From contig JANQGM010000035.1 of NCBI GenBank assembly GCA_028277345.1, positions 1-64,000 on the forward strand: a stretch of 64,000 nt of DNA, written 5' to 3'. Under the pieces are notes generated by a model. That model ran no database searches. It was not told the origin of the DNA and worked only from the letters and a program-made list of their open reading frames with translations. The position numbers and the translations under genes were made by a program. Below, one piece after another: positions 1-7,701 of this stretch; position 1 is the first letter of the stretch, and each line of letters begins with the position of its first letter. This stretch comes from Candidatus Bipolaricaulota bacterium (GTDB taxonomy: Bacteria > Bipolaricaulota > Bipolaricaulia > UBA7950 > UBA9294).

Positions 1-854
1 GGAACGCCGACGATATCGTTGTCAGGCACGAAGCCCCAGAACCGCGAATCGAACGAATCTGCCGAGTTATCGCCCAACATGAAGTAATGGCCTTCGGGAA
101 CGAGCGTCGGCTCGACGCCGTACTGGAAACGTCCATCATTGGAATAGTAGTCCTGATCGAACCGCTCGCCTTCTAGGCGAGCGCCATCGATGAAGATGTC
201 TTCGCCCTCGATCTGAACGGTCTGTCCCCCCACCGCGATCAGCCGCTTGACGTACATCTGGTTCTTGACCGTGAGTTGGATCCCGAGATCCTCGATCGAG
301 GCAATGTCGTCCGACTTCGTGCCCAGCATGTAGCGATTGCCTTCAGCTGTGGTCAGCACAATCTGCTCTCCGTTGGGGAGAGCGGCGATACGCTGATTGA
401 GTGCTGTGTCTGTGAAGATAGGAAGTGCTCCAAGATAGACGGGGTAAGTCGCAGGATGTGTAGTTGCAAGAATCTCGCCTGCTTCAATACCAACACGATC
501 GGCTCGAGAATCCTCTTCGACCGATCGAACACGAATGAGCCGTGGGTGACGGAACACGACGATATCGCCGGGCTTGGGATCGCGGAAATAGTAGGTAATC
601 CGGTCGACAAAGAAGCTGTCTGCCTTGAGAAGATTGCGATCGCCGTTGATCGTCGGCCACATGGAATCCGTGGGAACATGCATGCGTACGGTAATGAAGG
701 TCATGATAAGCACGGCCAACCCGCCGGCCACCACAATGACCTCAGCCCACTCCAAGACCTCACGCATGAAACGGCCCGGCTTCCATCCACAACGCCATGC
801 GAGCCGGATGATAAAGGCTGGTCGTTTCTGTTTCTTCTTCCGTTTTCCCCACAT
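1..854 (-). CDS. lepB: Signal peptidase I with an inserted PDZ-like domain (3' end outside window)
   Basis: Membrane serine-lysine protease that removes signal peptides from exported proteins. A basic N-terminus (residues 1-30) is followed by one membrane segment (about 37-57). The catalytic Ser64 lies in PTDSMWPT, the general-base Lys203 in MYVKRLIAVGG, and the C-terminal box GDNSADSFDSRFWGFVP is present just before the window edge. Between the GDIVVFRHP box (96-104) and the Lys203 box there are about 95 extra residues, where typical Gram-positive enzymes have about ten. This insert contains VEEDSRADRVGIEAGEIL and later LNQRIAALPNGEQIVLTT, which read like the core of a PDZ domain. The ATG at 854 was chosen because GGAGG lies seven bases upstream. 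The family call is firm; the PDZ reading is my inference from the motif pattern. Confidence 0.93.
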   Translation of the reverse strand, partial: MWGKRKKKQKRPAFIIRLAWRCGWKPGRFMREVLEWAEVIVVAGGLAVLIMTFITVRMHVPTDSMWPTINGDRNLLKADSFFVDRITYYFRDPKPGDIVVFRHPRLIRVRSVEEDSRADRVGIEAGEILATTHPATYPVYLGALPIFTDTALNQRIAALPNGEQIVLTTAEGNRYMLGTKSDDIASIEDLGIQLTVKNQMYVKRLIAVGGQTVQIEGEDIFIDGARLEGERFDQDYYSNDGRFQYGVEPTLVPEGHYFMLGDNSADSFDSRFWGFVPDNDIVGV

Positions 855-922
855 GTGATCCTCCTACATCCCGCGATATCGCCATAGTATACGAATGCAA
901 AGCGGACTCGAAAGGCACACGG

Positions 923-951
923 TTGCCCAATGCCTTCGCCCCACCTATACT
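923..951 (+). promoter_or_regulatory. Promoter of the sodium:solute symporter gene
   Basis: TTGCCC at 923-928 and TATACT at 946-951 are separated by 17 bases, a good sigma-70-type promoter. The start point should fall near 958, only some 60 bases before the symporter ATG at 1019. A terminator-like hairpin lies inside this short leader. Confidence 0.7.
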
Positions 952-962
952 TCGGCTGAGGT

Positions 963-1034
963 ATGTCAGGCCTAGCCATCCAGCCTTGCTGGGTGGCCTT
1001 TTTGTTGAGGAGGAAGACATGGGCGTTCGACTGA
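963..1034 (+). CDS. Possible leader ORF running through the leader hairpin
   Basis: An ATG eleven bases after the -10 box opens a 23-codon frame that begins MSGLAIQ, passes through the whole hairpin at 975-1006 and ends at TGA 1032-1034, inside the start of the symporter gene in another frame. The -10 to ATG spacing and the length match the three leader ORFs of the nitrogen region. There is no Shine-Dalgarno sequence, so translation would have to be leaderless. No conserved C-terminal motif is shared with those leaders. It may simply be a chance frame. Confidence 0.35.
   Translation: MSGLAIQPCWVAFLLRRKTWAFD
975..1006 (+). terminator. Terminator-like hairpin in the symporter leader
   Basis: GCCATCCAG (975-983) pairs with CTGGGTGGC (989-997) around the loop CCTTG, with one G-U pair, and is followed by CTTTTTGTT. 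There is no plus-strand gene upstream that it could terminate, so it probably acts as an attenuator on the symporter transcript. Confidence 0.6.
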
Positions 1035-2677
1035 TCATTGTACTGGGTTATCTGCTGATTCTGCTTGGCATCGGGTGGGCGGCTCGTCGCCGGTCGAAAC
1101 CGGGGTTGGCTGACTATTTCGTCGCGTCCCGCACGACATCGCCCATCATCCTCTTCCTGACGATGGCGGCGACCAACTTCAGCGCCTTTACCGTCTTCGG
1201 ATTCGCGGGCGCAGGGTGGGAGGCCGGGTACGCCTTCTATCCCATCATGGCCTTTGGCACAGGGTTCATGGCTTTGACCTTTGCGCTCATCGGACGCCCC
1301 GTTCAGCGGATCGGAAGGGAACACGGATTGATTACACCGCCGCAAGCCGTCTATCAGCTCACGGGGAGCCCCGGGCTTCGCACACTGTTCTTTCTCGTGA
1401 TGACTGTCTTTACATTGCCCTATCTAGCCATGCAACCGATGGCCGCCGGCTATGCCCTGGAGTCTCTGCTCGGCATCCCCTACTTCGCGGGGGCGGCCAT
1501 TGTCACGGCCATCATGCTCGGCTACACATTCCTCGGTGGATTCCGAGGCGTGTCGTGGACGGATGCGCTTCAGGGCGGCATGATGCTCAGCCTTCTCGTG
1601 ATTGCCGTCGCTATGATTGCCGAGAAGCTTGGGGGATTGACGCCGGCGCATCATGCCATTGCCGGAAGCGTGCCCGCGCTCTTTTCGCGTCCGGGTCTTG
1701 GCGGCCTCTATTCTCCCGGAATCTGGTTCGGGTACATGGCGCTCTGGTTTCTGTGCGACCCGCTGTTTCCTCAACTCTTCCAACGGTTCTACGCAGGACG
1801 AGATGGCCGGGCGCTGACCACGACGATGACGTTGTATCCGCTGCTCACCGGCGTTCTCTTCCTGCTGCCGATCACCATCGGCGTTCTGGGACGGCTCTCG
1901 TATCCCGAGTTGCCTGCGGGCGCCTCTCCCGATCAAATCCTTCCCCTGATGCTGTCTCTGCACGTTCCACCCGTTGTTGAGGCTCTCGTTCTGACAGCCG
2001 CCCTGGCTGCCCTGATGTCGACGCTCGATTCACAGCTTCTGACACTGTCGTCGATGTTCACCCACGATGTCTATCAGCCGCTCCGCCAGCGCCTACGCGG
2101 CGCATCGGCGTCAGAAAGGGTTCCCCCTTGGGTTGGCAAGGGATTCGTGGTGGCGCTGGCCATGACCGGACTGGCCATCGCCTATCGCCCACCCGCGACG
2201 TTCCGTATCTTGGCGACACAAACCTTCACCGGACTGGCTGTGCTTTTCCCAACGATGGTCGCCGCCCTCTATTGGAAACGGATGACGGCGGGAGCCGGCA
2301 TCGCGTCAATTCTCGTCGGGGAGGGGCTTGTCGTCGCCTATACCTTCGGATGGCTCCCTCGATTCGGGACGCTGCCCGTGATCCCCATTCTGGCGGTCAC
2401 GACAGCGGTTCTCGTTGCGGTGAGTTGGGTCTTTGGACGGGGGCGCCGCTCGCCCGAATCTTGGACGCCGTTCACCCTCTCGCCGAGAGCGAGAATCGGA
2501 TGGGGCGTCGCCTTCGGCATCCTGTTTCTGCTGGGGCACGATATCTGGAACTGGGGCGACGGGCGGCTGGCGTTCCTTGGCTATCCATGGTGGGTGTGGA
2601 TGTTCCTTGGACTTTGTGGCATCACCGCCCTTCTCTTTGCGCGTCTAGGGCGCGCGCTCAACCGGCATTCACGTTGA
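1019..2677 (+). CDS. Sodium:solute symporter family (SSF) transporter
   Basis: A 552-residue polytopic membrane protein of the SSF (SLC5-like) family, which couples sodium entry to uptake of small organic solutes. About 13 hydrophobic segments can be seen. The N-terminal GLADYFVASRTTSPIILFLTM and the GGFRGVSWTDALQGGMM stretch near residue 175 are family signatures (compare GGxxAVxWTDxxQ). The substrate cannot be read from the sequence; pantothenate, proline or a carboxylate are all possible. The ATG at 1019 follows GAGGAGGAAGAC, a strong ribosome binding site. The gene has its own promoter and a terminator-like leader, suggesting premature-termination control. Confidence 0.9.
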   Translation: MGVRLIIVLGYLLILLGIGWAARRRSKPGLADYFVASRTTSPIILFLTMAATNFSAFTVFGFAGAGWEAGYAFYPIMAFGTGFMALTFALIGRPVQRIGREHGLITPPQAVYQLTGSPGLRTLFFLVMTVFTLPYLAMQPMAAGYALESLLGIPYFAGAAIVTAIMLGYTFLGGFRGVSWTDALQGGMMLSLLVIAVAMIAEKLGGLTPAHHAIAGSVPALFSRPGLGGLYSPGIWFGYMALWFLCDPLFPQLFQRFYAGRDGRALTTTMTLYPLLTGVLFLLPITIGVLGRLSYPELPAGASPDQILPLMLSLHVPPVVEALVLTAALAALMSTLDSQLLTLSSMFTHDVYQPLRQRLRGASASERVPPWVGKGFVVALAMTGLAIAYRPPATFRILATQTFTGLAVLFPTMVAALYWKRMTAGAGIASILVGEGLVVAYTFGWLPRFGTLPVIPILAVTTAVLVAVSWVFGRGRRSPESWTPFTLSPRARIGWGVAFGILFLLGHDIWNWGDGRLAFLGYPWWVWMFLGLCGITALLFARLGRALNRHSR

Positions 2678-2747
2678 CGGAACCGATACTGTCGCGACAC
2701 GCTTCTGCAACGGCTGTAGAAGAAGCTTGGACACGGAGGAGGTACGA

Positions 2748-3734
2748 ATGAAGATCAACGAGTTTCGCGATATGTTGAGCGGCTATCAATACACGGACGA
2801 GCAAATCACATCCTGCATCGAGGGCGTCGAGCGCCTTGAGCAACATCTGGGTGGGCTTCCGGAGCCGATCTCATTGACGGAGGCGACTGCCGACCACGTT
2901 CCCGCCTTCGTGGCACAACTCGTCGAGAAGGGCGAGAACGAACGCAACCGTATTGTCGGCATCTACTTCTATGCCGGGATGGTCGAGAACTTCGACCTCC
3001 AAGTCGGCGTGATCGAACTCTTGGATGGATTCGAGATCCTCGGCAACCTTCATCGATTCATTGGGGAGGAACTTGGGGACGCCGCGCAGGCCGAGATTTT
3101 CAAGGGGGTCAGCCTCCCCGAGGTGGGCAGCCTTCCGTTGAACTGGACGCGTGTCAATGCCGTCATTTTCCCGCGGCTGGAAGCCGCTGCCGACGCCGAA
3201 ACGGTCAAACGCATTCTGCGGTCCGGCCTACGCACGCTGCCTGATGAGCGCTATCTCCCCATCAAGGAGCGCTTCGACGACATCGGAGATATCGATGCGT
3301 TTCTGGAGGATCGCGGAAAGCGACATCTTGACAACCTCATCAAGCACCGCGATGAGGGCACACCCTATTTCAATCAACTCATCGATGACACCGTGCTTGA
3401 TTTCGTCCGCAACACGCCGGAGATCGGACGCGGCGTCCGTGAGGGGAACACCATCTTCGAGACGAAGATCCCGCATCAGGCCATCGAGTATCTGGCCGCC
3501 GACGATCTGGCGACGAAGCAGTATCGCGTATGCCACTGCCCGGTGGTCAAGGAATCGATGGCCCACGACGACCTGACGATCTCGCCGACCTTCTGCGAGT
3601 TCTGTCCGTCCTTCAACGCCAAGCCGTGGGAGGTCATCTACGGACAGAAGCTCGACTACACGGTCCTTGAATCAGCCCTTCGAGGCGGCGCTTGGTGCCG
3701 GTTCGCCATTCAGTTGCCTGAGAACGTGATCTAG
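2748..3734 (+). CDS. Conserved hypothetical protein with a C-terminal Cys cluster
   Basis: A soluble protein of 328 residues that I do not recognise with certainty. It is acidic and mostly helical in appearance. The last 70 residues carry RVCHCPVVKES and then TFCEFCPSFNAKPWEVIYG, so CHC and CEFC could bind a metal or cluster, and a further Cys sits in GGAWCRFAI. This tail is reminiscent of small-molecule-sensing V4R/heme or ATC-hydrolase-type proteins, but that is a weak impression. The ATG at 2748 follows a GGAGGAGG ribosome binding site. The gene lies 70 bases after the symporter on the same strand and may share its transcript. Its TAG stop is part of CTAG, which also encodes the stop of the opposite gene. 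Confidence 0.75.
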   Translation: MKINEFRDMLSGYQYTDEQITSCIEGVERLEQHLGGLPEPISLTEATADHVPAFVAQLVEKGENERNRIVGIYFYAGMVENFDLQVGVIELLDGFEILGNLHRFIGEELGDAAQAEIFKGVSLPEVGSLPLNWTRVNAVIFPRLEAAADAETVKRILRSGLRTLPDERYLPIKERFDDIGDIDAFLEDRGKRHLDNLIKHRDEGTPYFNQLIDDTVLDFVRNTPEIGRGVREGNTIFETKIPHQAIEYLAADDLATKQYRVCHCPVVKESMAHDDLTISPTFCEFCPSFNAKPWEVIYGQKLDYTVLESALRGGAWCRFAIQLPENVI

Positions 3735-4666
3735 AAGGTCTCGTCCGAGAGCGGCGGTGGCGTGATCTCGATGTCCTGGTTCACATCCGTGATTTCCATG
3801 GTCCAGGAGATCGATCCCCGATCGCCGTTCTCATCGACTCCGGTTGCCGAGAAATCGTAGCGAAGCGGATACCCCGCATCGGCAATCCAGACATCTCCCG
3901 TGGCATCTACAAGTTCTCCGCTCCAGTATCCGCCCCATCGTTGATAGGTGGCGGTGTAGTGATGGGCCAGGATGCCGTCGATCGTTTCCGGCCCCACATA
4001 GGCGGGATCCGACTCCACGGCGCCGAAGACACCGCCCCAGACCACCGAGGGCGCGAAGACGAGAACGGCCTGAGACATGGCGTCGGCCACCATCGCCGGA
4101 ACCTTCTCCCATTCCCCATCCGAATACATCCAGGTTTCGGATTCAAGCTTGATCAACTCGAAATGATCGCCGTCTTCGAGATTCTTCCAGACAAAGTGTT
4201 CCCGATCGTTGTCCATGATGGCACCCGAAAGTTCGATCGACCCCGATTCCTTGTCGCCGTCTTCTTCGCCTGTGAACAAAAACGTGGTTGCGAAACGATA
4301 GGATGACAGCGTATCCAGCGCCGCGCCGGCTCCGCTGAAGATGTCCTCCGGCCCGAGATCGATGCCGACCTCGATATCCACCTCAACATCGAGGGGTGGT
4401 TGCGGGGATTCCGGTTGGGGCGTCGTGACGGTGCCCAAATCCGGTGCTTCAGGCGTATCCGTAGGTGCTGGCGTGGTAGCATCCCCCGGTTCCGGTGTCG
4501 ATGCCACCGTTCCCAAATCTGGCGCCTCCTCGGAGTCAGGCGATGCTACGACGTTTGGGGTCTCTTCTGACGCGGCTGGGACGCTTTCCGGTTCCGACGA
4601 ACAACCTGCAATGAAAAGTCCCAAGCTGATTAGTAGCACAAATCCAATAAGGTGCTTTGCCTCCAT
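3731..4666 (-). CDS. Lipoprotein, LppX/LolA-like fold suspected
   Basis: A 311-residue exported lipoprotein. The N-terminus has one hydrophobic segment ending in the lipobox LFIAGC, so cleavage and lipidation at Cys near residue 21 are expected. Residues 22-95 are a Pro/Thr/Glu-rich linker holding two copies of APDLGTV. The remaining domain (about 105-311) has alternating beta strands such as YRFATTFLFTGEEDG and SGSIELSGAIM, with WMYSDGEWEKVP and HHYTATYQRWGGYW, a pattern seen in LppX/LprG and other outer-layer lipid-binding lipoproteins. The ATG at 4666 has GGGAGG upstream; longer in-frame starts would place the lipobox too far in. It is convergent with the preceding gene and shares the CTAG stop. 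Confidence 0.8.
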   Translation of the reverse strand: MEAKHLIGFVLLISLGLFIAGCSSEPESVPAASEETPNVVASPDSEEAPDLGTVASTPEPGDATTPAPTDTPEAPDLGTVTTPQPESPQPPLDVEVDIEVGIDLGPEDIFSGAGAALDTLSSYRFATTFLFTGEEDGDKESGSIELSGAIMDNDREHFVWKNLEDGDHFELIKLESETWMYSDGEWEKVPAMVADAMSQAVLVFAPSVVWGGVFGAVESDPAYVGPETIDGILAHHYTATYQRWGGYWSGELVDATGDVWIADAGYPLRYDFSATGVDENGDRGSISWTMEITDVNQDIEITPPPLSDETF

Positions 4667-4778
4667 GATGCCTCCCACGGTCCTACGATTGTCATTCACT
4701 CTACGTCGAGGAGGGCTGCATTGCCAACCTGGCGATGCATCGGATGGGGCGCGCGGTGAGATCCGGTAAGATCGAGGC

Positions 4779-5183
4779 ATGTCTTTCGTCCTGCGTGCAC
4801 GTCCCGAGATATGCTCCGGTTGCCGGGCCTGCCAGCTTGCCTGCTCCGAGGCGCATGGTGAGGGGTTCAATCCCTCGCGATCTCGACTGGTCGTGGCTAA
4901 GGACGATGTGGGGGGTGTGGATCAGCCGATCGTCTGCCGCTTCTGCGACCCCGCGCCGTGTGTCAACGCTTGCCCTGCGGGTGCGCTGCTCAAAACAGCG
5001 GGCGGCTGGCTGTCCCTTCGAGACGGCGATTGCGTGGCCTGCCGCGCCTGCGTTGCCGTCTGCCCTTTTGACGCCCTCAAAATGGATCCGTCCGGCAGCC
5101 GCCCTCTGGCGTGTGATGGGTGTGGAGGACACCCCGCTTGCGTCGGCGTCTGCGTCACCGGTGCATTGGAGATCGAGTCGTGA
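4779..5183 (+). CDS. 4Fe-4S ferredoxin-like electron carrier of the aldehyde oxidoreductase
   Basis: A 134-residue DMSO-reductase-subunit-B-like ferredoxin. Cys groups CSGCRACQLAC (12-22), CRFCDPAPCVNACP (53-66), CVACRACVAVCP (84-95) and CDGCGGHPACVGVC (111-124) can ligate up to four 4Fe-4S clusters. Its TGA overlaps the ATG of the aldehyde:ferredoxin oxidoreductase by one base (TGATG), so it is probably the dedicated electron acceptor of that enzyme. The family also serves molybdopterin oxidoreductases, but the neighbour settles the likely partner. Confidence 0.9.
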   Translation: MSFVLRARPEICSGCRACQLACSEAHGEGFNPSRSRLVVAKDDVGGVDQPIVCRFCDPAPCVNACPAGALLKTAGGWLSLRDGDCVACRACVAVCPFDALKMDPSGSRPLACDGCGGHPACVGVCVTGALEIES

Positions 5184-7030
5184 TGGGACAGCGCTTGACG
5201 ATCGAACTGGAGTCCATGGCCGCCACGTGGGCGACGATTCCTGAAGCAGAGATTCTGAAATTCATCGGCGGGCGCGGGCTCAACATGAGTGTGCTGTGGA
5301 ACGCCACATCTCCTGATATCGCTCCGCTCGATCCACGAGCGCCGTTGGTTTTCGCCGCCGGACCGTTGGTCGGCACGTCGTTTCCTGGAGGCGCGCGCTT
5401 CAATGTCAGCGGCCGGTCGCCGCAGACCGGGATTCTCGGTGACTCCAATGCCGGCGGGTTCTTCGGCCCGGAATTGCGGTTCGCGGGAATCGACCAGCTG
5501 ATTCTGCTGGGCAGAGCGCCGCAGCCCTCCATCGTGTGGATTGATGATGATGCGATCCAATTGCTGGATGGGACCGCTATCTGGGGATTGGACACCGTTG
5601 AGGCCACTCGGGCCGTTCACGATCGGGTCGGCGATCGAAACGTCCAAGTCGCCGTCGTCGGGCCTGCCGCAGAGCACGGCGTTGCCTTCTCCGGCGTGTT
5701 CGCCAACCTCGTCCGCGCGGCAGCGCGAACGGGCATGGGAACCCTGATGGCCTCGAAGAACCTCAAGGCGATTGCCGTACGCGGAACGGGTGGGATCACT
5801 GTCGCTAATCCCGGACGCTTCAAGACGGCCATCGATCGCCTGCAGAATCGAATCCTCAACCATGAGGAATACGCGACACGCGTTCGGCTCGGCACGACTC
5901 AACTGATTACCGCGCTGCAAAAGATCGGCGGACTTCCCGGCCGGCATTTTCAGGAAACGACGTACGCTGCTTACAACGAGGTTTCAGGCGAAACGATCGA
6001 GGCGGAACACAAGCTTCGCTCCAAAGGATGTTTCGCCTGTTCGATTCCATGCAGCCGGTATCTGGAGGTCAACGATCCCCGTTTCCCCGGCCTGCGTCTC
6101 GAGGGGCCGGAATACGAGCCATTGGCCGGCTTCACGGTCCGAATCGGGGTGAATGACCTGCCCTTGGCCCTGCAGGCCGTCGATCGCTGCAACCGGTTGG
6201 GCATGGACGCCATCTCCGTCTCTGAAGTCATCGCCTGGGCGATGGAGTGCGCTGAACGTGGCCAGCTTCCTTCATCGCAGACGGACGGCCTTGACCTTCG
6301 CTTCGGCAATGGAGACGTGGCTCTGGCGCTCATTGAGAAGATCGCGGCGCGAGACGGCTTGGGCGACACGCTGGCCGATGGCGTGCGTATGGCGGCGCAA
6401 CGCTTGGGCATCGGAGCGGAGCTTGCCATGGAGGTCAAGGGACTGGAGTTGTTCCAAGCCGATCCCCGGGCGATGAAGGGCTACGGATTGGGAAACGCCG
6501 TGGCCAGCCGGGGCGCCGATCATCTGCGCTCCGAACCGTGGTTCGAGTTCTCTGGCAATGAGGCTGAGGGAATCCGCCGCTACGGCATCGCCGAAACCTC
6601 TGACCGGCTCGCGTGGCGCGGGAAAGGACTGCTGGTCAAGGATTTCGAGGAGAAAGCCGCTATCTCCGATGCGCTCGGCGTGTGTAAGAACACCTACAAC
6701 AACATGGAGGTGCTCGATTGGAGCGAGACCGCCGAGCTCTTGGAAGCAGCCACAGGAGTGGCATGGACAGGCGAGGACGTTCGGAAAGTGGGCGAGCGCA
6801 TCGTCAATCAGGAGCGGCTGATCAATGCGCGTTTTGGCATCGATCGGTGCCACGACACGCTTCCCGACCGCTTTCTCGAAGAGCCTGCCGGGCCGACTGA
6901 GTCGCCGTCTGCGGGCTCGGTCGTCGAACTCGACCGCATGCTTGATGAATACTATGCCGCCCGGGGATGGGATCGCGAGACTGGCTTGCCATTGAAGGAC
7001 AAGTTGCAGGAATTGGGGATTGGAGACTGA
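5183..7030 (+). CDS. Aldehyde:ferredoxin oxidoreductase (tungsto/molybdopterin)
   Basis: Cytosolic enzyme of the AOR family that oxidises aldehydes to acids and passes electrons to ferredoxin through a bis-pyranopterin W or Mo centre and a 4Fe-4S cluster. It has 615 residues, the usual family length. FIGGRGLNMSVLWN near the N-terminus is the family start signature; GARFNVSGRSPQTGILGDSN is pterin-binding; three cluster cysteines lie in CFACSIPCSRY (about 283-290) and the fourth in LGVCKNTYN (about 502). The ATG at 5183 overlaps the ferredoxin stop. The next gene begins directly after the TGA, so three genes form one operon. The aldehyde substrate cannot be told; a role in amino-acid fermentation would fit the window. 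Confidence 0.95.
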   Translation: MGQRLTIELESMAATWATIPEAEILKFIGGRGLNMSVLWNATSPDIAPLDPRAPLVFAAGPLVGTSFPGGARFNVSGRSPQTGILGDSNAGGFFGPELRFAGIDQLILLGRAPQPSIVWIDDDAIQLLDGTAIWGLDTVEATRAVHDRVGDRNVQVAVVGPAAEHGVAFSGVFANLVRAAARTGMGTLMASKNLKAIAVRGTGGITVANPGRFKTAIDRLQNRILNHEEYATRVRLGTTQLITALQKIGGLPGRHFQETTYAAYNEVSGETIEAEHKLRSKGCFACSIPCSRYLEVNDPRFPGLRLEGPEYEPLAGFTVRIGVNDLPLALQAVDRCNRLGMDAISVSEVIAWAMECAERGQLPSSQTDGLDLRFGNGDVALALIEKIAARDGLGDTLADGVRMAAQRLGIGAELAMEVKGLELFQADPRAMKGYGLGNAVASRGADHLRSEPWFEFSGNEAEGIRRYGIAETSDRLAWRGKGLLVKDFEEKAAISDALGVCKNTYNNMEVLDWSETAELLEAATGVAWTGEDVRKVGERIVNQERLINARFGIDRCHDTLPDRFLEEPAGPTESPSAGSVVELDRMLDEYYAARGWDRETGLPLKDKLQELGIGD

Positions 7031-7618
7031 ATGTACGAGTTGTGGATCTCGGTAGAACGCATTGAAGGGACGTGTACGAGCGATCATCCCATGGGAGTGG
7101 GAACGGGGTTTCTCATTCGCAACGGGCGCATGCATTTTCAGAAAGGCGGCCCCATCTGTCTCTTCTCGCTGCAGTCCATCCTGCCCATGCTGACGGCCAA
7201 GGAGCGAATCGAAGACGAGGACCCCGATTCCGATTGGATGGCGCGCGTGCATCACATCCAATGCCCCGATCCCAAGGGGCGTGTCATCTGGCGAATGGAG
7301 CAGCGCCCCATGGGATCGACGCGGATGGACACGCAACTCGCCGTCGAGCCGCAGGTCGGCGATCTCAAGATCCACGTCGAGACCATCGAGGATCACTGCA
7401 ACGAAGGCATGCAAGTGGGGCACTGGGCATTTCTCAGAGGCAGCAGCCTCTTCTTGGCGCAACCGTTCTGCTACTACGCCATGCAAGCCGCACTTCCCCT
7501 GCTTCCAACCATGATCCGACCGCTCGCTGACGATGACTGGATGGCGACCGAGAACGCCGTCATCTGCCCTGACCCTCAGGGCAATGCCATCCTGCGAATC
7601 GAGAAGGTAAAGTGTTAG
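7031..7618 (+). CDS. Tandem TIGR04076-family protein
   Basis: A 195-residue protein built from two homologous halves (about 1-98 and 99-195). Each half starts with a short beta strand and an acidic/Cys stretch (VERIEGTCTSDHPMGVG; VETIEDHCNEGMQVG), then a hydrophobic helix (LFSLQSILPML; YYAMQAALPLL), a DxDWMA motif, and a closing CPDPKG or CPDPQG. This is the pattern of TIGR04076, a small uncharacterised family that normally has one copy. It abuts the AOR stop codon, implying a role linked to aldehyde oxidation or cofactor handling. No catalytic function is known to me. Confidence 0.75.
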   Translation: MYELWISVERIEGTCTSDHPMGVGTGFLIRNGRMHFQKGGPICLFSLQSILPMLTAKERIEDEDPDSDWMARVHHIQCPDPKGRVIWRMEQRPMGSTRMDTQLAVEPQVGDLKIHVETIEDHCNEGMQVGHWAFLRGSSLFLAQPFCYYAMQAALPLLPTMIRPLADDDWMATENAVICPDPQGNAILRIEKVKC

Positions 7619-7701
7619 CTTCTGTTACCAAGGATATCATTCTTCAGAATCCAGAAAGGAGCGTTTCCCAGACGCTTCTCCAAAATAACTGATGGATAGC
7701 T

